A stretch of DNA of 18,164 bases from JACPNA01 sp964429715 (GCA_964429715.1 CAYSCV010000020.1:1-18164); one strand, 5' to 3'; shown: positions 6,463 through 13,936, numbered from the stretch's first letter. Notes: generated from the sequence alone by a model not told the origin. Program-made: numbers and translations.

Positions 6463-6891
6463 ATGGATACAAAAAAAGGATCAGCAGTGTTGGGAATGCC
6501 TACACCAGAAAAAAGTTGTACAGACCAAAAATGTCCTTTTCATGGGCAATTGGCAGTAAAGAATGAATTATTTACTGGCAGGATTATTAAGAGAGATACT
6601 AATCGATCAGCAACATTAGAATGGAATAAATCAGTATTTGTGCCTAAGTATGAGCGTTACGAAGTACGACGATACAGATTAAGAGTTCACAATCCGGGAT
6701 GTTTAGATGCACATATTGGAGATAAAGTAATCGCAGCGAAGACACGACCATTAAGCAAGACAAAAAATTTAGTTATTGTCCAAGTAGTGGAGCGTGGTGG
6801 AGAGGTTGAAGCTGTGAAAGGGAGTAGCAAAACCGCAGGAGCGAAGGCAGAAAGTAAGGTGAAAACAAAAAATAATCAGAATCATATTTAG
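6463..6891 (+). CDS. rps17: 30S ribosomal protein uS17 (archaeal)
   Basis: uS17 is an OB-fold primary 16S rRNA binder in the small-subunit body. It is identified by the archaeal motif CPFHGQLAVKNELFTGRIIKRD, the strand pair SATLEWNKSVFVPKYERYEVRR, HNPGCLDAHIGDKVIAAKTRPLSKTK and VIVQVVE. Cys residues before the core (C19, C24) match the archaeal N-terminal CPFHG region. Residues ~111-142 are a Lys/Ala/Gly-rich tail beyond the usual end. It is followed by the 14-mer ATTTAGTGCGTTAA that recurs upstream of uL30. Confidence 0.95.
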   Translation: MDTKKGSAVLGMPTPEKSCTDQKCPFHGQLAVKNELFTGRIIKRDTNRSATLEWNKSVFVPKYERYEVRRYRLRVHNPGCLDAHIGDKVIAAKTRPLSKTKNLVIVQVVERGGEVEAVKGSSKTAGAKAESKVKTKNNQNHI

Positions 6892-6899
6892 TGCGTTAA
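6886..6899 (+). repeat. 14-mer repeat, copy 1 (stop of uS17)
   Basis: ATTTAGTGCGTTAA occurs here, overlapping the uS17 TAG, and again at 13328-13341 just before uL30. Both copies precede an internal gene group (uL14 onward, uL30 onward). Confidence 0.5.
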
Positions 6900-6936
6900 C
6901 TATACTTTCAAAAAATAATAATCAAACGGAGATACC

Positions 6937-7338
6937 ATGAAAACATTAAAAAGTAACGTTGGACGACCATTACCTTTACAGGCGGAAGTTATTACCTGTG
7001 ATAATTCGGGTGCGAAAGTAATAAAGTTAATTGCAGTTATCGGGCATAAAACGGTTAGAGGAAGAGTGCCGGCAGCAGGTATCGGTGATTTAGTGATGGC
7101 GTCGGTTAAGAAAGGAAAATTAGAAATGCGTAAGACAGTTGTGCCTGCGATTATTGTGCGACAACGCAAAGAGTATCGAAGACCGGACGGAACACGGATT
7201 AAATTTGAAGATAATGCAGCAGTAGTATTAAAAGATGAAAAAGGGAATCCGAAAGGGACCATTTTCAAAGGGCCAATTGCGAAAGAAGTTGCAGAGCGAT
7301 GGCCGGCTGTAGCTAAAGTTGCGAGTATGATTGTCTAA
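6937..7338 (+). CDS. rpl14: 50S ribosomal protein uL14
   Basis: uL14 is a beta-barrel protein on the subunit interface, partner of eL24 and the site where factors such as aIF6 bind. The 133-aa length is normal. Signature segments are ITCDNSGAKVIKLIAV, GRVPAAGIGDLVMASVKKGK, VPAIIVRQRKEYRRPDG, FEDNAAVVLKDEKGNPKGT and the end GPIAKEVAERWPAVAKVASMIV. The start ATG has a good binding site, GGAG, followed by ATACC directly before ATG. Confidence 0.97.
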   Translation: MKTLKSNVGRPLPLQAEVITCDNSGAKVIKLIAVIGHKTVRGRVPAAGIGDLVMASVKKGKLEMRKTVVPAIIVRQRKEYRRPDGTRIKFEDNAAVVLKDEKGNPKGTIFKGPIAKEVAERWPAVAKVASMIV

Positions 7339-7395
7339 ACATAAATCAAAAATGAGTAATTTACAATTAATTAATTAATATTGGAGAAATAAAAA

Positions 7396-7857
7396 ATGAA
7401 GAAAAAAACAACGTTTGCACGAACATGGAATGCAAGTACTCAACCAAGAAAACAGCGGTTATATAGGCATATTGCTCCGTTACATGTCAAGCAAACTTTT
7501 ATGCAAGTTCATCTTTCCAAAGAGCTGCGAGCAAAATATGGAATGCGGTCGTTATCAGTACGTAAAGGGGATACGGTTAAAGTTATGCGCGGTCAGTTTG
7601 TCAAGAAAGAAGGCAAGGTTGAACGAGTAGATCTCAAGAAAGGAAAAGTGTATGTATATGGGGTAGAAGTTATTAAGAAAGAGGGGACTAAGTTACCTAT
7701 GGCGATTCATCCTTCCAATCTATTATTAGTTGTAGCAGAAATGTCGGACGCGAAGAGAAGAGGAAAAGTGGAGAAAGATGCAGGGAAAAAAGAAAAAGCA
7801 GTAAAAAGTGAAAAAGCGGCAAAAGTAAAAGTTGCGGAAACTAAAACGAAAAAATAA
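7396..7857 (+). CDS. rpl24: 50S ribosomal protein uL24 (archaeal)
   Basis: uL24 is an assembly initiator that binds the 5' domain of 23S rRNA. A KOW motif at about residues 54-85 (VRKGDTVKVMRGQFVKKEGK) is preceded by the archaeal N-terminal segment (TQPRKQRLYRHIAPLHVKQ, LSKELRAKYGMRSL). It is followed by KLPMAIHPSNLLLV. Residues ~117-153 form a Lys/Ala/Glu-rich tail that extends past the usual archaeal end. GGAG stands 10 nt before the ATG. An 82-nt spacer, almost pure A/T, follows. Confidence 0.95.
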   Translation: MKKKTTFARTWNASTQPRKQRLYRHIAPLHVKQTFMQVHLSKELRAKYGMRSLSVRKGDTVKVMRGQFVKKEGKVERVDLKKGKVYVYGVEVIKKEGTKLPMAIHPSNLLLVVAEMSDAKRRGKVEKDAGKKEKAVKSEKAAKVKVAETKTKK

Positions 7858-7939
7858 AAAAATACAATATTAAAAAATAAACTAATATAACAAAAATAAT
7901 ATTCAAAAAATATAATAAAAATATACCAAGGTTTACACC

Positions 7940-8620
7940 ATGAAAAATCATTTAAAGCGAATTGCGGCACCGAAAACATGGCATTTGAATAGGGGGCTAC
8001 ATATTTATGCAGCACGACCAAATCCAGGAACTCATACTCTAGAGATGGGTTTGGCGTTAGGTACAGTCTTACGGGATCATTTACATCTTGCAGAAACAAT
8101 GGGCGAAATTAAAAAGTTGTTAAATTCAAAGCAAGTGTTAGTCGATGGCGTACAACGAAAAGATTATCGATTTATGGCGGGATTATTTGATGTTGTTACA
8201 GTTGTTGACCATAAAAAACATTATCGTTTAGTCTTAGACGAAAAGTGCCGATTACAAGTTAAAGAGATTTCAGTTAGTGAGAGCGGACTAAAAGTGTCTC
8301 GAGTAACTGGAAAAACAGTTTTAAAAGGCGGCAAGATTCAGTATCATCTGTATGATGGAAAAAATGTTATCGATTCGATCTCTGCAAATGTGGGTGATAG
8401 TGTTGTGATGGAATTGCCGGGATCAAAAATTAAGAAAGTTTTACCACTTAAAGAAGGGGCGTCAATCTTTTTGATAAAAGGAAAACACGGCGGAGATACG
8501 GGTGTGTTAAAGCAGTTGAAAGGGAGACAGGCAGTATATACAAAAGGATCTGAGGAGATTGAAACAGCAAAAGAATATGTTTTTGTTGTAGGTGAAAAAG
8601 CGTCGGAGATGACGTTATAA
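7940..8620 (+). CDS. rps4e: 30S ribosomal protein eS4
   Basis: eS4 is an archaeal/eukaryotic small-subunit protein with no bacterial counterpart. The N terminus MKNHLKRIAAPKTWHLNRG matches the family. An S4-type RNA-binding domain follows at about residues 45-95 (EIKKLLNSKQVLVDGVQRKDYRF). A central beta domain comes next (GGKIQYHLYDGKNVI), then a KOW-like segment near residues 175-190 (IKGKHGGDTGVLKQL). The length of 226 aa is slightly under the typical ~235-245. AAGG and TTTACACC precede the ATG. Its place between uL24 and uL5 is standard. Confidence 0.96.
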   Translation: MKNHLKRIAAPKTWHLNRGLHIYAARPNPGTHTLEMGLALGTVLRDHLHLAETMGEIKKLLNSKQVLVDGVQRKDYRFMAGLFDVVTVVDHKKHYRLVLDEKCRLQVKEISVSESGLKVSRVTGKTVLKGGKIQYHLYDGKNVIDSISANVGDSVVMELPGSKIKKVLPLKEGASIFLIKGKHGGDTGVLKQLKGRQAVYTKGSEEIETAKEYVFVVGEKASEMTL

Positions 8621-8662
8621 AATAAAAGAGAAATAAAAGGTTAATAAAAGGAGATTACACTC

Positions 8663-9229
8663 ATGGCTCAAACAGTCGCAAAAAACGTTACCACAACACC
8701 AGCTAGGTCAACAGTAGTTAGATTAGAAAATCCAATGAAAAAGATTACTATAGCGAAGCTTACACTTAATATTGGTACACAAAAAAGTGATGATTTAATG
8801 AAGAGGGGATTGAAGCTGCTGGGGATTTTAGGAGCACCCTGTCAACCCATAAAGACAGTTACACAGCGAAGAATTCCAGGGTGGGGATTACGGCCAGGGT
8901 TAGCAATTGGATGTAAAGTAACTGTACGAAAAAATGCAGAAAAATTATTGAAGCGATTATTAGTGGCAAAAGAAAATACATTGAAAGTAAGTAATTTTGA
9001 TCGAAGCGGGAATGTGTCGTTTGGAATTCCAGAATATATCGATATTGAAGGGATTGAATATGATCCAGAACTTAAGATTATGGGGTTAGAAGCGGCAGTG
9101 ACGTTAGAACGGCCAGGGTATCGAGTTAAGCGGCGAAGAGTGAAGTCGGGCCGCGTAGGAAAAAGACAGGCAGTTACAACAGAGGAAGCAATTGCATTTA
9201 TCAAGCGTTTGGGAGTGGAGGTTTTGTAA
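8663..9229 (+). CDS. rpl5: 50S ribosomal protein uL5
   Basis: uL5 binds 5S rRNA in the central protuberance and contacts P-site tRNA. The core begins near residue 23 (NPMKKITIAKLTLNIG). It continues with QPIKTVTQRRIPGWGLRPGLAIGCKVTVR, NVSFGIPEYIDIEGIEYDPELKI, and ends in GKRQAVTTEEAIAFIKRLGVEV. A ~22-residue Thr/Val-rich N-terminal extension precedes the core. Alternatively the true start could be the internal Met of NPMKK, but the strong AAAGGAGA site 10 nt before ATG 8663 supports the upstream start. uS14 follows after 5 nt. Confidence 0.95.
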   Translation: MAQTVAKNVTTTPARSTVVRLENPMKKITIAKLTLNIGTQKSDDLMKRGLKLLGILGAPCQPIKTVTQRRIPGWGLRPGLAIGCKVTVRKNAEKLLKRLLVAKENTLKVSNFDRSGNVSFGIPEYIDIEGIEYDPELKIMGLEAAVTLERPGYRVKRRRVKSGRVGKRQAVTTEEAIAFIKRLGVEVL

Positions 9230-9234
9230 GTACA

Positions 9235-9465
9235 ATGACAACAAGCGATTATAAAAAGATGTTTACGCAGTTGAATGCGAAACCAGTAAAAAAAGCAAAA
9301 TACATCAAGCACAATCAACCTAAAAAACGAAGTTGCGGTATCGGATTACGAAAGTGTAAAAATTGCGGTCGTACAGGAGCACATATCAATAAGTATGGTT
9401 TGCATTTATGCAGGTTATGTTTTAGAGATATGGCGTTAGGTTTAGGATTCAAAAAATTAAGCTGA
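9235..9465 (+). CDS. rps14: 30S ribosomal protein uS14, zinc-binding type
   Basis: uS14 is a small-subunit head protein. Its zinc ribbon is visible as C41-x2-C44 and C59-x2-C62 (CKNCGRT, LCRLC), with the typical GLRKCKNCGRTGAHINKYGL and a C-terminal ALGLGFKKLS. At 76 aa it is longer than the usual ~50-60 aa archaeal form because of a basic N terminus (residues 1-30). It starts 5 nt after uL5, and the uL5 end supplies a GGAGG at 9216-9220, so coupled translation is likely. It stops with TGA. Confidence 0.95.
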   Translation: MTTSDYKKMFTQLNAKPVKKAKYIKHNQPKKRSCGIGLRKCKNCGRTGAHINKYGLHLCRLCFRDMALGLGFKKLS

Positions 9466-9479
9466 ATGAGGAAAAAAAA

Positions 9480-9869
9480 ATGTTAAATGATCCATTGGCA
9501 GCAGCATTGTCAAAAATAATGAACGCGGAAAAAGTAGGTAAGCGAGAAGTACTTATCAAGCCGGCATCGACGATGATGAAGAAAATATTAACACTATTCC
9601 AAGAGAATACATATCTTGGGGTCTATCAGGTAGTTGAAGATGGCCAAGGGAATACGTTGAAATTGAATTTACTTGGAAATATCAACAAGTGCGGGGTTAT
9701 CAAGCCGCGGTTTTCGACGAAGAAAAATGGGTTTGAGAAGTGGGAGAAGAGATATTTACCTGCAAAAGATTTTGGGATTATCATCGTTTCAACACCGCAA
9801 GGGTTGATGACGCATATTCAAGCGAAAGAGAAGAATACAGGGGGAAAATTAGTGGCATACTGTTATTAA
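9480..9869 (+). CDS. rps8: 30S ribosomal protein uS8
   Basis: uS8 is a primary binder of the central domain of 16S rRNA. The 129-aa length is normal. Motifs are NDPLAAALSKIMNAEKVGKREVLIKPAS, GNTLKLNLLGNINKCGVIKPRF, and the C-terminal FGIIIVSTPQGLMTHIQAKE...GGKLVAYCY. The GAGG of TGAGGAAAA lies close before the ATG. It sits 14 nt after uS14 and 24 nt before uL6. Confidence 0.96.
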   Translation: MLNDPLAAALSKIMNAEKVGKREVLIKPASTMMKKILTLFQENTYLGVYQVVEDGQGNTLKLNLLGNINKCGVIKPRFSTKKNGFEKWEKRYLPAKDFGIIIVSTPQGLMTHIQAKEKNTGGKLVAYCY

Positions 9870-9893
9870 TTATTGCTATTATATACTTACAAT

Positions 9894-10433
9894 ATGAAAA
9901 TTGATTTAGTGCGTGAAGTGGAACTTGGATCGGGAGTGAGTGCAAAGTATGAGAAGGGGGTACTTACTGTTAAAGGTCCTAAAGGAGAAGTTGCACGAGA
10001 GTTAGTTCATCCGAGAATTCAAATTGTAATCGAAGCGGGAAAAATTGTGTTAAAGTCGGCTAAAGCGACAAAGAAAGAAAAGACAATGTTAGGCTCATTC
10101 AAAGCACATCTTATCAATACGGTTAAAGGTGTGACAGAAGGGCATAGTTATACTTTAAAAATATGTTCGGGGCATTTTCCGATGACAGTTACAGTCACAA
10201 ATCAAGAGTTTGTGATTAAGAATTTTTTAGGCGAGACGGTGCCACGAAAAGTACCAATGTTGAAAGGTGTTGATGTTAAAGTAACGGGTAATGATATTGT
10301 GATCACAAGTTCCGATATTGAATTAGCAGGATTAATGGCGTCACAGATTGAAGGGTTATGTCGAATCACGAATAGGGATCGGCGTATTTTTCAAGACGGG
10401 TGTTATATTACAAAAAAAAGTGGGAAAGATTAA
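9894..10433 (+). CDS. rpl6: 50S ribosomal protein uL6
   Basis: uL6 lies at the base of the factor-binding stalk near the sarcin-ricin loop. Two related domains are visible: the first has LTVKGPKGEVARELVHP, the second has ITSSDIELAGLMASQIEGLCRI followed by NRDRRIFQDGCYI, the archaeal C-terminal signature. I choose ATG 9894 (MKIDLVREV), preceded by CTTACAAT, over a TTG at 9873 that would add seven unlikely residues. The product is 179 aa, a normal length. Confidence 0.96.
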   Translation: MKIDLVREVELGSGVSAKYEKGVLTVKGPKGEVARELVHPRIQIVIEAGKIVLKSAKATKKEKTMLGSFKAHLINTVKGVTEGHSYTLKICSGHFPMTVTVTNQEFVIKNFLGETVPRKVPMLKGVDVKVTGNDIVITSSDIELAGLMASQIEGLCRITNRDRRIFQDGCYITKKSGKD

Positions 10434-10513
10434 ATACAAGTATATCAAGTAAAAAATTAAGAATTAACAATCAAAAAATAATATGAATTTAATGAACAAT
10501 TAATATGATGTGA

Positions 10514-11170
10514 ATGACTATGGATTTCAAAAAATTATTATCAGTACGGAACAAAGCAAAGAAAAGGAAGCCAGGGTTTGTTGTTAAAGAATCAAAGTAT
10601 CAAGCAGGAGTGAAGAAGCGTTGGAGATATCCACGAGGATTACATTCACCAGTGCGTCAACGATTTGGGGGAAGACCAGCGTTACCAAGACCAGGATATG
10701 GTTCACCACGATCCATTCGAGGTTTACATTCATCTGGTTTAGCGAAAGTGTTAGTAAGCACCGAAGCGGAATTACTTGGGGTTAATGTGAGTACACAAGG
10801 AGCAGTTATTCGAAGTACGGTTGGGGGAAGAAAACGATTACGGTTATTACAACTTGCACAAGAAAAGAACATTCGGGTGTTAAATGTTAAAGATGTTGCG
10901 AAGAGTGTAGAAGGGATTACAACAGCGTTTGCATTACGAACGAAAGCGAAAGTTACACGATCACAAGAAAAGAGTAAAAAAGAAGATGAGAAGTTGAAGC
11001 GAGCTGAAGAGAAGAAAAAGCAAGCAGAGAAAGCAAAGCAGGATGCTGAGAAAAAGGTAAGTGCTGTTAATGCAGGAAATAAAAGTGCAGTAGGTGGGGG
11101 AGCAGCGATTGATACGCAAGAGCAAGAGCGTGAAGCGATTGAGAAAGAATTAGTGAAGAGGCAAGCATAA
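10514..11170 (+). CDS. rpl32e: 50S ribosomal protein eL32 with coiled-coil-like tail
   Basis: eL32 is an archaeal/eukaryotic large-subunit protein. The diagnostic core spans residues ~22-143: KRWRYPRGLHSPVRQRFGGRP, GYGSPRSIRGLHSSG, STVGGRKRLRLLQLAQEKNIRVLN. Residues ~144-218 form an uninterrupted Lys/Glu/Ala heptad-like tail (KKEDEKLKRAEEKKKQAEK), probably helical, giving 218 aa against about 130 usual. ATG 10514 is followed by a second ATG at 10520, which is equally plausible as the start. Confidence 0.94.
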   Translation: MTMDFKKLLSVRNKAKKRKPGFVVKESKYQAGVKKRWRYPRGLHSPVRQRFGGRPALPRPGYGSPRSIRGLHSSGLAKVLVSTEAELLGVNVSTQGAVIRSTVGGRKRLRLLQLAQEKNIRVLNVKDVAKSVEGITTAFALRTKAKVTRSQEKSKKEDEKLKRAEEKKKQAEKAKQDAEKKVSAVNAGNKSAVGGGAAIDTQEQEREAIEKELVKRQA

Positions 11171-11197
11171 ATTTAGATACAATAGAGGATACTTACA

Positions 11198-11653
11198 ATG
11201 CAACATAAAAAACGATTAGCAGCAAAAATCTTGAAAACAAGTGCAGGGAAAGTACGTTTTGCGCAGGATGCGTTAGCTGATATCGAAAAAGCAATTACAC
11301 GATCAGATATCCGCGGATTAGTTGCTGTCGGAAAAATTACCAAAGCAGGAATAAATGAACAGTCACGAGGACGGGCACGAGCAATTGCTGGACAGAAACG
11401 AAAAGGAAGAAGGAAAGGGAGGGGAAGCAAAGGCGGATCGCATTTTGCAACTGTTTCACGAAAAGAAGAATGGATGGGTCGTATCCGAGTGCAGCGAGAG
11501 TTTATCAAAGAGTTACGTTTGAAAAAATTAGTTTTACCACAGGTGTACCGCCAATTATACAATATGTGTAAAGGCGGATATTTTCGTAATAAGCGACATA
11601 TCAAGCTTTATCTTGCAGAGCGAGGTTTAGTCGAAGCAAAACAGCAAAAATAA
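11198..11653 (+). CDS. rpl19e: 50S ribosomal protein eL19
   Basis: eL19 is an archaeal/eukaryotic large-subunit protein with a long basic helix near an intersubunit bridge. The 151-aa length matches archaeal members. Motifs are HKKRLAAKILKTSAGKVRF, ITRSDIRGLVAVGKI, SRGRARAIAGQKRKGRRKGRGSKGG and the end YNMCKGGYFRNKRHIKLYLAERG. A GAGGA site and TACTTACA lead directly into the ATG. Confidence 0.96.
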   Translation: MQHKKRLAAKILKTSAGKVRFAQDALADIEKAITRSDIRGLVAVGKITKAGINEQSRGRARAIAGQKRKGRRKGRGSKGGSHFATVSRKEEWMGRIRVQREFIKELRLKKLVLPQVYRQLYNMCKGGYFRNKRHIKLYLAERGLVEAKQQK

Positions 11654-11713
11654 AAGTTAGAATTTAAAAATATAATATTACAATTATAATATAAAAAATT
11701 AAGGCCACATACC

Positions 11714-12301
11714 ATGAAAAATTTAAAACCACGAACCGTGTCGTTTCGAAGAAAGCGGGAATTACGAACTAATTATAGAAAACGATTATCAACATTGATG
11801 GGGCGAAAGCCAAGAGTAGTTGTACGTTTCACAAATCAAAATGTTGTCGCACAGTTGATTTCATTTGAGCCGACAGGGGATAAGATTATGGTGGGCGTAG
11901 ATTCGCGTAAAGAATTGAAAACACTAGGTTGGAATTATTCTGCTAAAAATGTGCCGGCTTCGTATCTTACAGGGTTACTTTTTGCGAAAAAAGTGTTAGC
12001 GAAAGGAATCACAGAAGGCGTATTAGATACAGGGTTTAAGCAACCTCTTAAAGGCGGAAAGTGTTTTGCGTTTTTGAAAGGTGTTGTTGATGGTGGTTTA
12101 GCAGTTCCTCATGATGCAGAAGTTGTAGGGGTAGCAGTAGATCGATTGCAAGGCAAGCATATTGAACAGTATGTACAACAAGTACAGGGTAAAAACAAAG
12201 GACAGTTTACACAATATTTAAAAACTAGCGGAGCGGGAAAAGATATTGGGAAGCTATTTGAAAGTGTGAAACAAAAAATTGGAGCGGCTGCTAAGAAATA
12301 A
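11714..12301 (+). CDS. rpl18: 50S ribosomal protein uL18
   Basis: uL18 binds 5S rRNA with uL5 in the central protuberance. It is recognised by FRRKRELRTNYRKRLSTLMGRKPRVVVR, the strand NVVAQLISFEPTGDKIMVG and NVPASYLTGLLFAKK. The later segment KGVVDGGLAVPHDAEVV is also typical. At 195 aa it has the archaeal-type C-terminal extension. CATACC stands directly before the ATG. It lies between eL19 and uS5. Confidence 0.96.
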   Translation: MKNLKPRTVSFRRKRELRTNYRKRLSTLMGRKPRVVVRFTNQNVVAQLISFEPTGDKIMVGVDSRKELKTLGWNYSAKNVPASYLTGLLFAKKVLAKGITEGVLDTGFKQPLKGGKCFAFLKGVVDGGLAVPHDAEVVGVAVDRLQGKHIEQYVQQVQGKNKGQFTQYLKTSGAGKDIGKLFESVKQKIGAAAKK

Positions 12302-12348
12302 GAAGTAAAGAATAAAAAAATAAAAGATACTATTCACGAGAGAAATTT

Positions 12349-13173
12349 ATGGCAAAAAACATGGAAAAAAACAAAGGAAGATTTTCAGGACGAGATCGAA
12401 ATGCGAAGAAGAAAGTAATGGTGAAGAAAATAGGAGAGGATGGCAAGGAAATAGAAGTAGGTATTGAAGAAGTTGTGTCCGTACGTGAAAGTTCATGGGA
12501 GCCAAAAACGGTGTTAGGGAAGTTGGTAAAAGAAGGAAAGATTACAGATATTGATGAAGTGTTTGAAAGAGGGTTACCTATTTTAGAAGCAGAGATTACA
12601 AATGCATTATTACCTAATCTTGAAGAAGATTTATTATTAATCGGTCAGGCAAAAGGGAAGTTTGGGGGCGGACAGAGAAGAATTTTTAGACAAACGCAGA
12701 AAAAAACTAAAGAAGGAAATAGAATTCAGTTTGCAACGTGTTGTGTTGTAGGAAATAGGGATGGATATGTGGGGTATGGAATTGGAAAGAGTAAAGAAAC
12801 AGTTCCGGCGCGAGATAAAGCACGACGAAATGCACGATTACATTTAATTCGAATCAGACGAGGATGCGGAAGTTGGGAGACAGATGAGCGAGGAGCAAAT
12901 TCAATTCCATTCGCAGTTACAGGTAAATGCGGTTCAGTAGAGATTACGTTACTGCCAGCACCCAAAGGGAAGGGGTTATGTGTGGAAAAAGAATGTGCAA
13001 AAATTTTAGCATTAGCAGGGATTAAAGATGTCTGGAGTCAGACAGAAGGGCAGACGAAAACAAAACTTAATTTGATTTATGCGTTGTTTGATGCGTTAGA
13101 AAAGTTATCAAAAATTAAAATCAAGCCAGAGGATGTGGCAAAATTAGGAGTAATAGAAGGAAGAATTAAATAA
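12349..13173 (+). CDS. rps5: 30S ribosomal protein uS5 with N-terminal extension
   Basis: uS5 is a small-subunit protein that shapes the mRNA entry tunnel and affects decoding fidelity. The archaeal core starts near residue 49 (SWEPKTVLGKLVKEGKITDIDEVF, GLPILEAEITNALLPNL). The double-stranded-RNA-binding-like domain follows (NRIQFATCCVVGNRDGYVGYGIGKSKE), then the C-terminal domain (PAPKGKGLCVEKECAKILALAGIKDVWS). Residues 1-48 are a Lys/Glu-rich extension, giving 274 aa against ~210-240 usual. A second ATG at 12361 is a possible start. It is the last gene before a structured gap. Confidence 0.95.
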   Translation: MAKNMEKNKGRFSGRDRNAKKKVMVKKIGEDGKEIEVGIEEVVSVRESSWEPKTVLGKLVKEGKITDIDEVFERGLPILEAEITNALLPNLEEDLLLIGQAKGKFGGGQRRIFRQTQKKTKEGNRIQFATCCVVGNRDGYVGYGIGKSKETVPARDKARRNARLHLIRIRRGCGSWETDERGANSIPFAVTGKCGSVEITLLPAPKGKGLCVEKECAKILALAGIKDVWSQTEGQTKTKLNLIYALFDALEKLSKIKIKPEDVAKLGVIEGRIK

Positions 13174-13176
13174 CGC

Positions 13177-13215
13177 AAATCTCGTTAATTATGGTATGAG
13201 GCATTTGCGAGATTT
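13177..13215 (+). repeat. Inverted repeat 1 after uS5
   Basis: Perfect 8-nt arms AAATCTCG (13177-13184) and CGAGATTT (13208-13215) lie 3 nt after the uS5 stop. GCAAAT (13175-13180) can alternatively pair with ATTTGC (13203-13208), so two folds compete. Possible 3' end structure of the upstream mRNA. Confidence 0.45.
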
Positions 13216-13255
13216 ACAATAAGATTAGTAATAAGAATCAAAATTAATAATAAAC

Positions 13256-13295
13256 TGAAAGCACTAATTAATCGTACATTTTGTTAGTGCTTTCA
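13256..13295 (+). repeat. Inverted repeat 2: perfect 12-bp stem
   Basis: TGAAAGCACTAA (13256-13267) pairs perfectly with TTAGTGCTTTCA (13284-13295) around a 16-nt loop. It sits immediately upstream of the TATA-like sequence, so it could be a terminator-like or processing hairpin, or a dyad operator next to the promoter. Confidence 0.65.
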
Positions 13296-13306
13296 TATAT
13301 ATTTAA
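13296..13306 (+). promoter_or_regulatory. Probable internal promoter for uL30-uL15-secY
   Basis: TATATATTTAA follows inverted repeat 2 and lies ~54-64 nt before the uL30 ATG. Expected transcription start is near 13325-13330. The largest gap inside the cluster is here, supporting a separate unit. Its left half is part of inverted repeat 3. Confidence 0.4.
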
Positions 13307-13346
13307 CGCAAAATGATATGTACGAAAATTTAGTGCGTTAAATATA
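13298..13346 (+). repeat. Inverted repeat 3: perfect 13-bp stem spanning promoter and leader
   Basis: TATATTTAACGCA (13298-13310) is the exact reverse complement of TGCGTTAAATATA (13334-13346), with 23 nt between. It overlaps the TATA-like box and ends 13 nt before the uL30 ATG. It fits a protein-binding dyad as well as an RNA hairpin. Confidence 0.6.
13328..13341 (+). repeat. 14-mer repeat, copy 2 (leader of uL30)
   Basis: ATTTAGTGCGTTAA is identical to 6886-6899. This copy overlaps the right arm of inverted repeat 3. Confidence 0.5.
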
Positions 13347-13359
13347 AAAGGATACGACT

Positions 13360-13875
13360 ATGGTTGAAAAAACACAACAAGGAAAAGGACAGAAAGAAAA
13401 TGGGGCTGTGGTAAAAGAGGTAAAAGCAAATGCAGCTACTGGTGCTTCCACGGGGAAATTAGTAGTTGTTTTAGTACGAGGATTGATTGATTTAAGTCAA
13501 GGGATTAAAGATACATTACGAATGTTGCGTTTAACACGGAAAAATCATTGTGTAGTTGTGGATGATACACCTTCAGTTCATGGTATGGTTGTTAAAGTGA
13601 AAGATTGTGTGACATTTGGGCCATTATCAAATGAAACGTTTGCAAAGTTAGTTGAAAAGAGAGGAGTTGAGTATTTAGGCAGAAAAACAGATAGGCAAAA
13701 AGCGTATTCTTATGATATGATCTCATTTAATGGAAAAGATTATCTTCCTTATTTCAGATTAAGTCCGCCACGAAAAGGCTTTGGACGAAAAGGGATTAAA
13801 ATTGCATTCGGGGTCGGCGGGGGACTGGGAAACCGGGGCGAGAAGATTAATGATCTTATCGAGCGAATGTTATAA
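13360..13875 (+). CDS. rpl30: 50S ribosomal protein uL30 (archaeal long form)
   Basis: The archaeal/eukaryotic uL30 (L7 in eukaryotes) is a large-subunit protein with a ferredoxin-like core. The core begins at about residue 33 (GKLVVVLVRGLIDLSQGIKDTLRMLRLTRKN). VVVDDTPSVHGMVVKVKD follows, then the archaeal-specific C-terminal half with YFRLSPPRKGFGRKGIK and a GVGGGLGNRGEKINDLI end. Residues 1-32 are a Gln/Lys/Ala-rich extension. An AAAGGATACGACT sequence provides the binding site and pre-start motif. It is the first gene of a possible third transcription unit. Confidence 0.95.
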   Translation: MVEKTQQGKGQKENGAVVKEVKANAATGASTGKLVVVLVRGLIDLSQGIKDTLRMLRLTRKNHCVVVDDTPSVHGMVVKVKDCVTFGPLSNETFAKLVEKRGVEYLGRKTDRQKAYSYDMISFNGKDYLPYFRLSPPRKGFGRKGIKIAFGVGGGLGNRGEKINDLIERML

Positions 13876-13936
13876 AATAATATATTGAATAATGGTTAAT
13901 ATCAATTAAAAAAATGAATTAGCATGGTGAAAAATT

